From Eledone cirrhosa (Eukaryota > Mollusca > Cephalopoda > Octopoda > Eledonidae), in NCBI GenBank assembly GCA_964016885.1, contig OZ024743.1, forward strand, positions 342,524,281-342,588,280: a DNA stretch of 64,000 nt, read 5' to 3'. This document shows positions 19,109 to 28,789 of this stretch, one piece after another. The notes below the pieces were generated by a model. The model saw nothing but the letters and a program-made list of their open reading frames with translations. It made no database searches and was not told where the DNA came from. Positions within the stretch are counted from its first letter, which is position 1. Every line of letters begins with the position of its first letter. The position numbers and the translations under genes were made by a program.

Positions 19109-20986
19109 CTACCTTTCCGCTTCCCGGGGTTCGGGTTGCACGACTTCCATGGGGTCGGGGGTGTTGGGTGAAGGGGTGTCTTGTGGTGGTGTGGGGTCGT
19201 CGGTGTGTGGTGGGGTTGGGGTGTTTGGAGTTGTGTTGGGGAGGGGAAGGGGAGGGGGAAAGCTTTTTAGTAGGACGCGGTTTATGGGTTTGACAGAGGG
19301 TGGTCCTACGTCCTCCTTAAAATCCTTTTTTAGTTTTTGGTAGAGGTTCATTGGGATTTTTATTAGTTTTAAATGTGGGTGGTTTTCTGATGAAACAAAG
19401 TTTACACCTTCGGTTTGTACCGAAGGATTATTGTATATGAGTTCATTTAATTTATTATTGTTTCTGTTGATGTAAGTATAGTGTAATGTCTTTTTTTCCG
19501 ATGGTGTGAGTGTTTCGAAGAGGGGAGGGGCAGGTTTGGTTTTGTTTGTTGCTGGAGGGGTGTTTTCTGTTTTGTTAGATTGTGTTGCGATTTGGGTGGG
19601 GGTTGTTTGTCCTTGTGTGTTTTGCACATGTTTTCTTTTTTTCCTTTTAATCTGTCTGAAGGACTCCGTTTCTTCCTCCGAATTCGTTGGGTTATCTTCA
19701 GTGTTGGAGGGAAGAGGTATGTTTGCTGGTAATGTTTCCGTGTTGGTTTTCTTTGTGGGGGAGATGGATGTCACTATGTTAGACTGTGTTGTGTGTTGTG
19801 TCTGCGGTGGTTGTGTTGTTTTATTGAGTGAGAGGTTGGGTGGGCCTGTATTTTGTTTTGGGGTAATGTGTTGTGACTGTTTGTGTTGTGGTGGTGTTGT
19901 GGTGTTACTGAGGGACGGGTTGGGTGGGACTGAGTTTTGTTGTTTGTTTATCTGTTGTGGTGGTGGTGGTGGAGCTGGTGTTGGTAGCAGGGTTTTCTTT
20001 TTGTTGAGTTGGGGACAAGCGGCCTTCAGGTGCCCTCTGCCTGCACAGATATGGCAGGACGGCCTTCTCCCCTCCACGCTAATGTTTATATACCCGTGGT
20101 CCTCTAATAGGATTCTGTCGGGTATTTGGGCGATGCGTTCAGGCTTCATTTGTACTACCAGCTCTATACCTGTTCCACTGAACGCATTGCCTGTGGTTTT
20201 CCCAATGGAAATCACGTTGTCATTCACTGGATCGATGAAGCCAGCTATGAGCCAGCAGTAGTCCACATCTGGCATCATTGCATCCAGCCATATGCGTTGA
20301 GTTTTTTTCCCCATATAAGATGGATAAAAGGTGAAATTTTTCGAACGAATCGGTGACAAAGCACATTTTTTTGCCGCCGATTCGTTCTTCATGATAATTG
20401 CTAGGCTTCCATACAGTCTGTCTTTTCTTATGAAAGTTGTTTCATTCAGTACTTCTGCGAGTACTGTTTTGATATCTGCTTGAGAAGGCTGTTCAGGTTT
20501 TTTTGTACTGTTGTTGATGGTCCGAAACTTGACCGTTCGGCTTTCAATGTCTTTCGTGAATTCTTGAGGCATTTTTACCAATAAAATACCATTCTCACCT
20601 TCACTTATGTATTGTTTTGCGTCCGTGATCCTTCGTACCACATCTGAAATGTTTTCCGCTATATAAGTCAAAGATTTCTTTGTTTTCTGTGCAAATGAAA
20701 TCTTGTCGTCTGCTTTGTTTTCTGATATTATGTTATTTTCAACTGTTATTTTTTTGTTTGTTGTGTCTTTGTTTGTGTTATTAGTATTGTCATGCAATTT
20801 TTCAAATTTTTTTTCTTCGTTGTTTTCGACATTTAATTTTTTCTCCGCAGATTCGTCCGTTTTTATTTTCATTTTTCCTTCCTTCTCTATGACGTTAGTT
20901 GGGAAGGAAGGGAGGACTAAAGCGTGCGAGCTTACAACTCTTACCGCTGTCCCCCCACCACTATTTTCGTTCGCTGCGTTTAACAT
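19109..20986 (-). CDS. LINE ORF1 protein with one CCHC zinc knuckle
   Basis: The 625-aa protein should bind element RNA and form the retrotransposition particle. The N-terminus (1-100) is rich in K, E and N. A conserved central region follows (LYGSLAIIMKN near 191-201, FYPSYMGKKTQRIW near 220-233). The knuckle RRPSCHIC....HLKAAC has C311, C314, H319 and C324. From 335 to about 500 the chain is rich in P, T, N and Q and probably disordered. The end has a conserved HLKLIKIPMNLYQKLKKDF block and PINRVLLK. The start at 20986 gives MLNAANENSGGG, which matches the MNAASNDNGGG start of copy 1. No break was seen. Plus-strand frames over the repetitive tail are shadows. Confidence 0.92.
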   Translation of the reverse strand: MLNAANENSGGGTAVRVVSSHALVLPSFPTNVIEKEGKMKIKTDESAEKKLNVENNEEKKFEKLHDNTNNTNKDTTNKKITVENNIISENKADDKISFAQKTKKSLTYIAENISDVVRRITDAKQYISEGENGILLVKMPQEFTKDIESRTVKFRTINNSTKKPEQPSQADIKTVLAEVLNETTFIRKDRLYGSLAIIMKNESAAKKCALSPIRSKNFTFYPSYMGKKTQRIWLDAMMPDVDYCWLIAGFIDPVNDNVISIGKTTGNAFSGTGIELVVQMKPERIAQIPDRILLEDHGYINISVEGRRPSCHICAGRGHLKAACPQLNKKKTLLPTPAPPPPPQQINKQQNSVPPNPSLSNTTTPPQHKQSQHITPKQNTGPPNLSLNKTTQPPQTQHTTQSNIVTSISPTKKTNTETLPANIPLPSNTEDNPTNSEEETESFRQIKRKKRKHVQNTQGQTTPTQIATQSNKTENTPPATNKTKPAPPLFETLTPSEKKTLHYTYINRNNNKLNELIYNNPSVQTEGVNFVSSENHPHLKLIKIPMNLYQKLKKDFKEDVGPPSVKPINRVLLKSFPPPLPLPNTTPNTPTPPHTDDPTPPQDTPSPNTPDPMEVVQPEPREAER

Positions 20987-21215
20987 TTCTGTTAGACGAT
21001 TGAAATTTTTTACACAAAATTTTTTTTAAAACAGGTTTTTCACCTCTAGGAGGGGTAAAGATGAGCTGACCCACCGCCTGACAGTTCAGACGGAGGGTCA
21101 AGCTACACAATTGTATCAAAATTAAGTTTGAACTCACAAAATTTCCTCAATAAATTTGAACAAAACTTCTGTGCGAAGTGAATGACATCCACACTGTAGA
21201 ACAGACGACAGCTAG
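20987..21215 (-). promoter_or_regulatory. 5' UTR of LINE copy 2
   Basis: Shares the ctgacccaccgcctgac block (about 21063-21080) and the following gagggtcaagctacacaatt stretch with copy 1. The CTAGGAGGGG region near 21044 corresponds in position to the hairpin in copy 1. Ends against GATA repeats. Confidence 0.55.
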
Positions 21216-21218
21216 ATT

Positions 21219-21266
<48 letters not shown>
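21219..21266. repeat. (GATA)n tract between LINE copies 2 and 3
   Basis: About 12 GATA units joining the 5' end of copy 2 to the 3' end of copy 3. Confidence 0.97.
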
Positions 21267-23612
21267 TATTTCTTTTATTTGCCACTAGGGCATCAAAAGT
21301 GGGACAAGTACAAAGGGGGGAGTTTACACAAAAAGGCGTCCTCAATAAGGAGGAGGCAATAACAAAATATAAAAATAAAATAAGATATAACAAAAAATAA
21401 AATTTTTAACAAAATCCTCAATAGAGAGGAGGCGCCTTGGGGGGTCGCACACACCCCCGAAAAAGGTGTGCAACCCTTCTCCTCAGGAGCACAGAGAAGG
21501 GGTGCTCCCTTGGTCTTTCATCTTCCTCACCTATAGTCTGATGTAGAGTGAAGGCCCATTCACACGGGCCATTCTCGCCACTTTCACCCATCTTTCATAG
21601 AAACGGCTGGGGTGCAGCACCTCTCTCTCCATCCTGATCCTTCTTCCGAAATGATATCGGAAGAAACGGACCAGTTGTTGGCCAGAGAGAAAGGTGCCCG
21701 TCCTCAGTCCTTTCAGACGCGTCCACCATACAACCTCTTTCGCCATGGCTATTACGCACAGAAACACCGCCTCTGCTTCATCTTTGAAGGGGGGAGGCGG
21801 CTTGATCATTACAATAGACTCGGTGGTAAACCGGATCGGTCCCACCCTTGACAGCAGTTGTTCGACATAGCCCCACAGATCGGCTACGCCCGAGCAGTGT
21901 ACTAATGCGTGTGCAACGGTTTCCTCGTCGCACACGCATCTGGGACAGATCTTTTTGGCGGGGTCCCTACCCGGGCGCCCGTGTCTGTAGAGCCTTTCTC
22001 GAACGGGTAAAGCCCCTCGGTAGCACTGCCAGGCCAGGGACTTCTGGAAGTTGTCCATAGGTCCCGGGCTGAATGTCCTACCGAACAGGCTGGCCAGTTC
22101 GTCCTCCTCCATGTCTAGGGCTTCTCCGAGGGCGTCGTCGCACCTGCTGCGTACCAGCCCTCTATAGAATGTTGCGGTGGAGTCTCCACTGATAACCGGA
22201 TCCGCCTGCCAGAGGGCGGTGAGCGCCTGGGCACAATCAGTGTGCCAGGCGCCCAGTTTTCTCGGTCTTTGCTTGACCCAGGATTGCAGCTCGGTGAGTG
22301 AGACGAGTCTGGGAAAGGTTCGTCTCACAAACGAGGCCCACACCGGTTGTCCGGTGAGGAATACGTAGAGGTGCCGTAGCCTTAATGCGTGTTTACGCAT
22401 CATTAGCCACGGCATCCCCAGCCCTCCTTTCGAAGGGTGTTGACAGCAGATGGATCTCCTCACCATAGGAGCCCGCCTCTTCCAAAGGAATTGGAAGAGC
22501 GCGCGCTCCATCTTGGTGAGGGTTTCCCTTGGGCAGGGCACTACGGTCAGGCGGTAGTAGATGACGGACGCTATGTAGGTGTTCGCCACCTCCGCCCGAT
22601 CTTTCAGGGATAGTTTGCAACTGGCCCACTTCTGGGTCAGTGCAAACACCCTGTTCGTAACCTCCGCCCAGTTTTTCTCCACCTGGAGGTCCGGTCCGAA
22701 CCAGACCCCGAGCAACTTCACCGGGCCCTCTGTCCAGCGTCCGACGACGCTATCGGAGGGCATCGGTCTGCCCTTCCACGTGCCGAGTTGAAAACCGATC
22801 GACTTGTCCCGGTTCAGCTTAGCCCCTGTGAACTTTTCGTACTCCTCCAGTAAGGTGCCGACCGCCTCGATTTCGGAGGCCGTCGACACCATTACTGTCA
22901 CGTCATCGGCGTAGGCCGACACCGCTTTCCGCAATCCCGGTTCCAAAGGGATGCCCTGCAACAACTCCAACTTCCGCAGTAGTGGCTCGAGAGTCAACAC
23001 ATACAGAAGGGAGGAGAGAGGGCACCCTTGTCGGATGGACCGCGCGATTTTGAACGGCTCCGAGAGGTAGCCGTTCACCTTGACCCTAGAGCAGATGCGG
23101 CTGCTGTGCATAGCAGTGATCCAGCCCCTGAAAACGGGTCCGAAGCCTGCCGCCGCTAGCACCGCATCCAGGTAACCATGGTCGACCCTATCGAACGCCT
23201 TAGATTGATCCAAGTTGATCAGAGCCCCACCAAAGCCGGGTTCGTTCCCAACCCTCTCTATGATGTATCGCATGAGGTGGAGGTTGTCATGGATGGACCT
23301 GGACGGGATAGCGCATGTCTGCGCATCTCCCACCAGGTTGCCCACGACAAGCGCCAACCTCTTTGCTAGCACCTTGGCCAAAATCTGTAACTCTGTATTT
23401 AGCAGTGTTATGGGCCTGAAGTTACTTATTTCGTCCCCCTTGTTCTCGTCCTTCCTCACTAGCGTGACTACGCCCTTTGTCACAGTACAGGGAATTCTCC
23501 CGTTCTGTTGCCAGTTGCAGTAGACCGCCTCGAGGAGATCGGGGAACAAGTCCGGCATAGCTAGATATAATTCGTAAGGAAGACCATCGAGACCCGGGGA
23601 TTTGGGGATTTG
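21267..23612 (-). mobile_element. Tx1/L1-type LINE, copy 3 (5'-truncated)
   Basis: Contains the 3' UTR (21530-21267, with both hairpins: GGAGCAC 21486-21492 / GTGCTCC 21502-21508 and a longer one around 21441-21475) and the C-terminal two thirds of ORF2. The 5' break lies in the sequence coding KSPGLDG at the start of the RT, where ggggatttg is duplicated (ggggatttggggatttgcg) and then joins a GATA run. ORF1 and the endonuclease are missing. Confidence 0.95.
21531..23612 (-). pseudogene. LINE ORF2 fragment (RT to C-terminus)
   Basis: The open frame includes RT motif A INLDQSKAFDRVDH, SIRQGCPLS, AYADD and the zinc motif ICPRC..DEETVAH..VHCSG, ending SLYIRL. No frameshift was seen inside the retained part. 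An open frame continues upstream to 23777 only because GATA repeats encode SIYL; those residues are not part of the protein. Sequence is closer to copy 2 than to copy 1 in most blocks. Confidence 0.92.
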
Positions 23613-23613
23613 C

Positions 23614-23672
<59 letters not shown>
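23613..23672. repeat. (GATA)n tract at the 5' break of LINE copy 3
   Basis: About 15 GATA units, followed by TA and GT runs to 23825. The outer boundary of the LINE nest. Confidence 0.97.
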
Positions 23673-23673
<1 letters not shown>

Positions 23674-23830
23674 CATATGGAGATATATATATATATATGT
23701 GTGTGTGTGTGTATATGCATATATATAAATGCATATATATATATATAGAGAGAGAAATAATACACACACATACACACACATACATATAAACATATGTGTG
23801 TGTGTGTGTGTATTTATATGTATATTTCAA
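23673..23830. repeat. Compound TA/GT/GA microsatellite
   Basis: Mixed simple repeat with a tatata(g)aga block at 23730-23755 and GT at 23796-23812. Confidence 0.9.
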
Positions 23831-23913
23831 TGTCGTCTACCCTTCGTGGTAGGGTGCGTACCGTAGGAGTCTGATAGTATACAGTTATATAACTGCTATA
23901 TATCACTCTATAC

Positions 23914-24960
23914 CAGTGGTTCTCAACGGTGGGCCAAGGGCCCACTCAGTGGGCCCGGGACAATTTTGAGTGGCCCGGAGAAATTTCAGTGGGCCTCCGT
24001 TGGAAGAAGTGTTGAATATTTTAAGAATAAGTTGGAAACACGCAGAAGAAAGTCACAACTTCCGATGCAGATGTTCATGCGAAAAAAGAACGATGTTAAC
24101 AAAAAGGCACTTAAATCGTGTTACATCGTAAGTGAAATGGTCGCAAAGGTGTGTAAACCTCACACGATCGCCGAACTCCTGGTAAAACCGACCATGCTTG
24201 CGTGTACAAAGGAAATGCTGGGAGTAGAATCCACCAATATTTTATCGAAAATTCCGCTTTCCAACGACACAATCAAACGCAAACGGGATGAAATGGCAGC
24301 AGATATTGAAAATCAGCTGGTGGAGAAGCTTCGAGTACTCAAATGTTCTCTCCAAATTGATGAAACGACTCTTCATAACTGTGCATTTCTCCTTGCCTAT
24401 GTTCGGTTCATTGAGGGAACGTGTATTCGTGAAGAAATGCTTTTTATGAAATCATTGAAAGACACAAAAAGCGAATCCATTTTTGCATCAGTGTATGAAT
24501 ATTTTGAAGAAAAAAAGATCCCACTTTCTAATCTACTTCAGATTGCCACAGATTGTACAAATTCTATGACGGGTGTACATAATGGATTCATTGCAAAACT
24601 TAAGAAAGTCGCACCGCACGTCTTATCCATACATTGCATCATTCACCATCAACACCTTGCAGCCAAATGCCTAAGTAGCGACATGGAGCATGCACTTCAA
24701 GTTGCTATTTCAAGCATTAACTTCGTAAAAGTGAATGGTCTCTACTAACGATTGTTTTCAGAACTGTGTGAAAATGAAGAACATCGTGCACTTCTTTTAC
24801 ATACCGAGGTTTTACATACCGCTGGCTTTCCAAGGGAAATTCGCTAAATCGTCTCGTAAAATTATGGGATCCGCTTTTTCTATTCATACAGCGAATGGCG
24901 ATTGAGGCATGCAGACGAATTCAACGAGAAAGAGCAGGCCTCCTAGTCGAGTAAACAATA
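23914..24960 (+). pseudogene. hAT transposase, ZBED5-like, internally deleted
   Basis: The left end cagtggttctcaac (23914) is a typical hAT terminal sequence, followed by repeats of GTGGGCC. Coding signal begins near 23998 and is open to 24745. It includes SYxVSE-like SCYIVSEMVAKVCKPHTIAE, IPLSNDTIKRKRDEM, LQIDETT, FVRFIEG-like VRFIEGTC, ATDCTNSMTG (catalytic Asp region) and HCIIHHQHLAAK. These match the ZBED5/GTF2IRD2-type hAT branch. The N-terminal BED zinc finger is missing, as only about 80 bp separate the TIR from the core. A TAA stop interrupts at 24746; the frame continues as RLFSELCENEEHRALLLHTEV. A short duplication (tttacatacc) then shifts the frame and RWLSKGNSLNRLVKLWDP follows. 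The right TIR and C-terminal dimerisation region were not found. Non-functional. Confidence 0.85.
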
Positions 24961-25019
24961 ATAATGAATAGTAAGATTTATAGTTACAGTATTTTCTTGA
25001 GTATATTTGGAGAGTTTGA

Positions 25020-25270
25020 CCATTAAAAACTTGCGCATAACTGGAGTATAACAGTGTCATGTTTGTAGTTTGGTTTCTAATATGAATATTATTAGATGTG
25101 TCATAATATAATAAAGGGAGGAGTGCGGAACTGTGTCCTGAATATATTTTGTTATCCTGTTAGTAAAGTAAGTCGGATTACTTTGAATAAATAATGAATT
25201 AATATTACATAATTTATGTACTAAATTTCGTAACTGTTAATTAAACATAAATATGCTTATTTTAAGATTC
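25020..25270. repeat. Inverted-repeat block A (partner 31000-31290)
   Basis: The region 25120-25240 (aggagtgcggaactgtgtcc, then the block with gtactaaatttcgtaac) is found in reverse at 31030-31275. The partner is interrupted by a SINE; this one is the empty site. Confidence 0.8.
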
Positions 25271-25374
25271 ACTTCTTTCAAAATTTTCAAATGTCAATAT
25301 TTCTGGTTATGACATAACGGACGCTATAATATAACGCTTATATAAACGTTCATATATATGCATCATTATATCAT

Positions 25375-25503
25375 AAAATAAAGTACCAGTAATGAACTGG
25401 ATAATTGCTGACCTTGTGCCTAAAGTAGAAACAATTATATCATAACGTACCAGTAATACACTGGAATAATTGCTGGCCTTGTGCCAAAAGTAGAAACAAT
25501 TAT
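25375..25503 (+). mobile_element. Two tandem SINE 3' ends
   Basis: Two copies of the SINE tail, from the taccagtaat block to gtagaaacaattatatcata, lie head to tail (about 25380-25446 and 25447-25510). The rest of the body is missing. Tandem tails of this kind suggest slippage or a second insertion at the first tail. Confidence 0.75.
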
Positions 25504-25504
25504 A

Positions 25505-25600
25505 TCATAACGTTTATATTGCGTATAATATCAATATGCACACTACACATACTAGCAGAAAACCACGCAAATGGTGGTTTTTCTGCTAGTATTATATAAT
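25505..25600. repeat. Inverted-repeat block B with hairpin (partner 28675-28750)
   Basis: Contains actagcagaaaaccac / gtggtttttctgctagt, an internal hairpin. The whole block recurs inverted at 28675-28750, with variation in the loop. Confidence 0.75.
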
Positions 25601-26580
25601 ACATAAGTCTAGGGTGATTCCACACACATAAATAAATGAAGCAGGATGTAATTATCGGTGTGGCATGTAGGTAATATAAACATTCCCTAAAGTATAAGTA
25701 TACATTTCCTGTCTCTTGTGCAATGTTATGAATGTTATGACAACGTAGATGTGAATTTAGGGTACAGCTTTTGCCAGAATAAGATATCACATCTAGGAAT
25801 TCATTTGTATATTTTAGGAAGTATTATTAGAATCAGCATTCAGTAATTATAAGTTAAAATATATTTCTCCTGAATATTTCTACTCATTTATCACTATTAT
25901 GTATTACTTGAATGTACTTAGAAAATCTTAGATTTCACGCGGCTAATTAACGGAAGATGAATCGAGGTTGAAAGAAATGTGGAACTCTGTATTAGATATA
26001 AGCATAAATTAAATTTTTCAAGTGTCATATCTCGTGCTAAGAAAATATTTCCAGGCCTCTTATATTTTTTATATAAATAATCGTTATTAGACTTAACGCA
26101 AGTGTCACATTTCAATATTGTAGAAGAGCAGAATGAAATCATTCTCCACTTTTCTAGATTTCCCAATATGCAATTAATTCAAATAAATAATTTGCTTTCC
26201 GATAACAATTTATTTCGAAATTTACATTTAAATTGGCTGTATAGGTCTAAAATATGATTTAAATTGCTAGTTAACTTCTTTAATGAAATTCGTCTTTTAG
26301 TATCCAATCATTTCGTTACGTAGAACTAAATAAATAAGTGACAGATATGATATATTTTTATGAATGATTTTCTGTTCATTTTGTATTGCTTTTTCTGCTA
26401 CTTTGAATATTTATGTATAAACTAAGCACCACCTGATACCAATATTATTTCCTTTAAGGAAAGTTCAAGAAAGAACTTATAATGATAGATCCAGTTAAAA
26501 TTAAAATAATTAGACTTTACTTGCATCTACTGAGTTCTTTACTTGTCTTGGCTATTTAACTGAGACCTTCATACATACAC
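25601..26580. other. AT-rich spacer, nothing recognised
   Basis: Stops in all frames at short intervals. The minus-strand frames at 25500-25790 and 25918-26166 have no recognised domain and AT-driven composition. Confidence 0.5.
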
Positions 26581-26583
26581 ACA

Positions 26584-26584
<1 letters not shown>

Positions 26585-26632
<48 letters not shown>
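26585..26632. repeat. (TA)n microsatellite
   Basis: TA run of about 45 bp. Confidence 0.95.
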
Positions 26633-26635
<3 letters not shown>

Positions 26636-26689
26636 AGCATATGTTGGTTGTTTACCGACACCTTAGTATGCAGATTGGAGCACTCGACG

Positions 26690-26950
26690 AAGTAGGCAGG
26701 TTAGTTTGTTTACACAGGAGTAATGATTCCAGTTCCTCAAGGAAATAACAACACAACCAGGAGCTGGACATATCGATGTATTGACGGAGTAAAACACACT
26801 TCAACAACACGTGTACCTGTCTTTCCTACACCAATTCGGACTGCCTGAAGAGGTCACAGCCAATGATGGCTGTCACCCAAATATATATAGCAATATATCT
26901 ATAATTTATAATAGACGAAGCCAAATTTTATATATTTGACTTAATTATTT

Positions 26951-26955
<5 letters not shown>
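26690..26955 (+). repeat. Dispersed repeat with decayed hammerhead (same family as 58690-58920)
   Basis: Aligned along its length with 58690-58920: ccagttcc..., then a cluster at actgcctgaagaggtcacag, then cgaagc.aaatttta and gacttaattattttat. The ribozyme-like part at 26840-26894 has CUGAAGA, stem II CACAGCC/GGCUGUC and UAUAUA, but GAAA is mutated to CAAA. Confidence 0.75.
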
Positions 26956-26990
<35 letters not shown>

Positions 26991-27050
26991 TACGTATATA
27001 TATATGATTTATTTTATGTGCGTGTGTGTGTGTGGGGGGGGGGGGGTGTT
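26945..27050. repeat. TA/CA/GT compound microsatellite with poly-G
   Basis: Includes a G12 run at 27034-27046. Confidence 0.9.
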
Positions 27051-27147
27051 ACGTTTCTTACACAATACAGTATTGAGTAAAATGTATGTTTGATAACAGA
27101 CTTAGCTTGTAATATAGACATACCTCTCTAAATTCTAAATTAATAAT

Positions 27148-27327
27148 TGTTTCTACTTTAGGCACAAGGCCAGCAATTACCCAGTGCATTACTGGTACTT
27201 TATTTTATCTACCCCGTAAGGATGAAAGGCAAAGTCAACCTCGGCGGGATTTGAACTCAGATCGTAAAGGGACGTAACTATGCTGGAAAGCATGGCGTCC
27301 GACCCTCTACCAATACTGCCAATCCAC
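27148..27327 (-). mobile_element. SINE inserted in one arm of the fold-back
   Basis: The SINE is flanked by direct repeats aaattaataat at 27137-27147 and 27328-27338. The opposite arm at about 28548-28563 has the uninterrupted site (attattaatttagag), so the insertion is later than the fold-back. Confidence 0.92.
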
Positions 27328-27497
27328 AAATTAATAATGTAGTTAAGCGAGGTTTCCTTTTTTTACTTTTCAATATAGTGTAAAGCTCTTGTAAGATAAA
27401 CATATATCGTAAGATAAAGAAAATCTTCATTTGCTATTTCCATCAATTATATATAAATATGAATAAATAAATATATATGTTAAAGTTGGGGGCCATG

Positions 27498-27660
<163 letters not shown>

Positions 27661-28674
27661 GTAGAACACTGGAAGGTAATATCCGTAGTGGTAGAACACT
27701 CAGTCCATGGGACGAGTTAGGTAGAAGTGGTAACACAACAGTTAGTTCACCATACCGAGAAAAATTGTTTCACCTTAGCGGATCCTCAGCTCGTAATTCA
27801 AATAAAAAAGAAAATTTCGCTCTACATGGCTGAATACAATAAATGTAATCTGAGTAATAATAACATTCGATTTGTTTGCAATTTTGCAAACAAGCCTCAA
27901 TTTTATAGCCATGTCAGTAGAATGAACACTTCATTCTTGCTCTTGTGTTGGCATGCGAACTGAATTTGAATTTGGCAAAGCCCGCCATTTATCGCTCGTA
28001 TACAGGAAACTGACTGGCCAGTCTGCTGATATGCAAATCTGGCTGATCAGTGAATCCGCTAATATGCAGATCTGACTGATCAGCCAGTCTGCTAATATAC
28101 AAGTTAGGCCGATCAGTCACTGTGTATTTTTTAAAATAGCATATATTTTCACTAACTCTGACAGTTTGGCAGATGAACAGTGAGCTGTACCGTTGAAGGG
28201 TGATACCCAGAAACATTAGTGTCTGCAGTTCTGTTCGTATGCCAACACAAGAGCAAGAATGAAGTGTTCATTTTACTGACATGGCTATAAAATTGAGGCG
28301 TAGTTGCAAAATTACAAACGAACCGAAGGTTATTATTAATATTCGAAAACTCAGATTACATTTATTGTATTCAGCCATGTGGAGCGAAATTTTCTTTTAT
28401 ATATATATACATATACATGGTGCCCAACTTTAACATATATATTTATTTATTCATATTTATATATAATGGATGGAAATGAAGATTTTCTTTATCTTACAAG
28501 AGCTTCACACTAGATTGAAAAGTTAAAAAAAAGGAAACCTCGCTCAACTACATTATTAATTTAGAGAGGTATGTCTATATTACGAGCTAAGCTTGTTATT
28601 TATTATGTATGTGCTCCGAATATCTAAATTAATATAACTCGTTGGATTTGTTTAATTCCTAATGCTGTGTGATT

Positions 28675-28750
28675 ACACATACTAGCAGAAGAACCGCCCT
28701 CGATCGGTTTTCTGCTTGTATATGTAGTGTGCATATTGGTATTATACGCA
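28675..28750. repeat. Inverted-repeat block B' (partner 25505-25600)
   Basis: Reverse complement of block B, with actagcagaagaaccgccc and a changed loop. Confidence 0.75.
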
Positions 28751-28789
28751 AATTTATATATGTAAATTGAAAAGTAATTTGACAATATC

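Larger units (their letters stand above)
15423..21215 (-). mobile_element. Tx1/L1-type LINE, copy 2 (both ORFs open)
   Basis: Full-length layout on the minus strand: 5' UTR 21215-20987, ORF1 20986-19109, ORF2 19075-15638, 3' UTR 15637-15423. No internal stop or frameshift was seen in either ORF. The 33-nt ORF1-ORF2 gap equals that in copy 1. GATA runs lie at both ends (15351-15422 and 21219-21266). It is the best candidate for a recently active element in the window. Confidence 0.95.

Noticed and set aside
19075..19112. Splice-donor-like sequence (AGGTAGGT; GGGTGAGT in copy 1) over the ORF1 stop
   Set aside because: The 33-nt gap is too short for a normal intron and copy 2 has no acceptor before ORF2.
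19506..20261. Plus-strand open frame of 251 codons
   Set aside because: Antisense of the Pro/Thr-rich tail and knuckle region of LINE ORF1 copy 2.
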